This document shows positions 6,659 through 7,335 of a stretch of 7,335 bases of DNA, piece by piece. The stretch comes from Chloroflexota bacterium. Lineage in GTDB: Bacteria > Chloroflexota > Anaerolineae > Anaerolineales > UBA11579. Under the pieces are notes generated by a model. That model searched no databases. It saw only the letters and a list, made by a program, of their open reading frames with translations, and had not been told where the DNA came from. The position numbers were made by a program, and so were the translations under genes. Every line of letters begins with the position of its first letter. Position 1 is the first letter of the stretch. The stretch is from positions 1-7,335 of the forward strand of contig JAUWSD010000061.1 of the NCBI GenBank assembly GCA_030610225.1. Direction: 5' to 3'.

Positions 6659-7335
6659 CTATGCTGTTTCTGTCACTGCGTATAGTTGTTGAATGGCAGC
6701 TCTTACTCGTTTGACACTCTCTGGATGTCTAAGAATAACGATGTCTGCACCGGACTCTAACTGAGCAATAGCAGTCATTGTTTCCCAATTGATTCCACGG
6801 CTCTTCCATTCACCCCATTCTGCTGGCACATCTGTGCCGACCTTGGATTCCTTTGTTTTCCATGTTTCGTATCCAGTTGTGACTATCATTGGCGATTGAG
6901 TCATCTTATCTCCCTGCAAAGCAGCAAGTCTCAAGCGCTCCATCACTGAATAACCATATTCAATTCCATAACCAAGCGCGCCAGTTGTTGGATCGAGCAA
7001 AATACGATCCATTGTCATTCCCATGTCAGTCATTAATATATTTAATTGCTTTGAGAGATTTACATCCATTGGTGCTCGCCCGGTAACCAAATGGTCATTT
7101 GCCATTGCAGAAGCAACTATTGTCCTGTAATTTTTGTCTTCACAAAGACCAAGCACTAAACGCTCACCTTTTGCTGCATCTGAAACAGGTACCAGCATTT
7201 CATTATCAATTTCTGTTTGACCAGTTCCAAAAACAATCAATGGCAAGCTTGAATTCTCAAGAACTGCCATTGTTGCAGCAACTGCTTTATCTGCTGTATT
7301 AGGATTTCCATCTTCATCTTTCAAACTCAATGATA
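6659..7335 (-). CDS. acsD: Corrinoid/iron-sulfur protein small (delta) subunit, AcsD (CdhD-like), 5' end outside the window
   Basis: This is the TIM-barrel partner of AcsC in the heterodimeric methyl carrier. About 225 C-terminal residues are present. The frame stays open to the window edge, and the TTG at 7330-7328 is an internal leucine rather than a start. By comparison with the roughly 320-residue bacterial AcsD, about 95-100 N-terminal residues lie upstream. Recognisable family segments are DVNLSKQLNILMTDMG, the GALGYGIEYGYSVMERLRL region, ALQGDKM, TTGYETWKTKES, the GINWET turn and the C-terminal RHPESVKRVRAAIQQL. All have direct counterparts in Moorella AcsD. The protein carries no cluster of its own; it helps form the corrinoid pocket at the dimer interface. 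It ends in TAG and is followed after 16 nt by acsC, which indicates co-transcription. The promoter of the operon must lie outside the window. Confidence 0.93.
   Translation of the reverse strand, partial: SLSLKDEDGNPNTADKAVAATMAVLENSSLPLIVFGTGQTEIDNEMLVPVSDAAKGERLVLGLCEDKNYRTIVASAMANDHLVTGRAPMDVNLSKQLNILMTDMGMTMDRILLDPTTGALGYGIEYGYSVMERLRLAALQGDKMTQSPMIVTTGYETWKTKESKVGTDVPAEWGEWKSRGINWETMTAIAQLESGADIVILRHPESVKRVRAAIQQLYAVTETA

Noticed and set aside
7328..7330. TTG as a start codon for AcsD
   Set aside because: The frame is open upstream to the window edge, and about 95-100 conserved N-terminal residues are still missing, so this is an internal leucine codon.
5314..7335. Archaeal CODH/ACS (Cdh) operon
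   Set aside because: The CoFeSP subunits are shared with archaea, but the adjoining AcsE uses methyl-H4folate with Moorella-like residues and the activator is a bacterial RACo. The ribosome sites are also bacterial in style.

Overview
The window is a Wood-Ljungdahl (reductive acetyl-CoA) pathway segment from a strictly anaerobic bacterium. All genes lie on the minus strand, so transcription runs from high to low coordinates. The DNA is moderately AT-rich, and most genes have classical bacterial Shine-Dalgarno sites (AGGAG or GGAG). The carbonyl-branch methyl-transfer module is the bacterial kind: a methyltetrahydrofolate methyltransferase (AcsE) plus an ATP-dependent ferredoxin-type corrinoid activator (RACo/AcsV). 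An archaeal Cdh operon is therefore unlikely. I cannot name the phylum from the sequence alone.

Layout in transcription order: acsD (CoFeSP small subunit, 5' end outside the window, 7335-6659); acsC (CoFeSP large subunit, 6642-5314); acsV/RACo (5308-3392); acsE (3378-2455); a malic enzyme (2435-1077); a thioredoxin-reductase-fold flavoprotein (1067-159); a strong intrinsic terminator (about 142-112); and the first 17 codons of a CooC/MinD-type P-loop ATPase (53-1). Gaps between the first six genes are 5 to 19 nt, so they probably form one operon ending at the terminator. The ATPase is a separate same-strand unit or depends on read-through.

How the genes work together: AcsE moves the methyl group of CH3-H4folate onto the Co(I) corrinoid of AcsCD. 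AcsCD carries it to acetyl-CoA synthase, which is not in this window. RACo uses ATP and a [2Fe-2S] cluster to rescue AcsCD that has oxidised to Co(II). CooC-type ATPases mature the nickel site of CO dehydrogenase/acetyl-CoA synthase.

The two genes appended to this core are the unusual part. The malic enzyme links C4 and C3 metabolism. The flavoprotein keeps the thioredoxin reductase fold, but both active-site cysteines are serine, the neighbouring aspartate is tyrosine, and the NADPH-phosphate-binding arginines are absent. It is therefore not a thioredoxin reductase. A redox role linked to corrinoid activation or ferredoxin is a reasonable but unproven guess.

No CRISPR array, insertion sequence, tRNA, rRNA or riboswitch was seen, and there is no gene-free stretch over 300 bases. 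The only sizeable intergenic region is 54-158.
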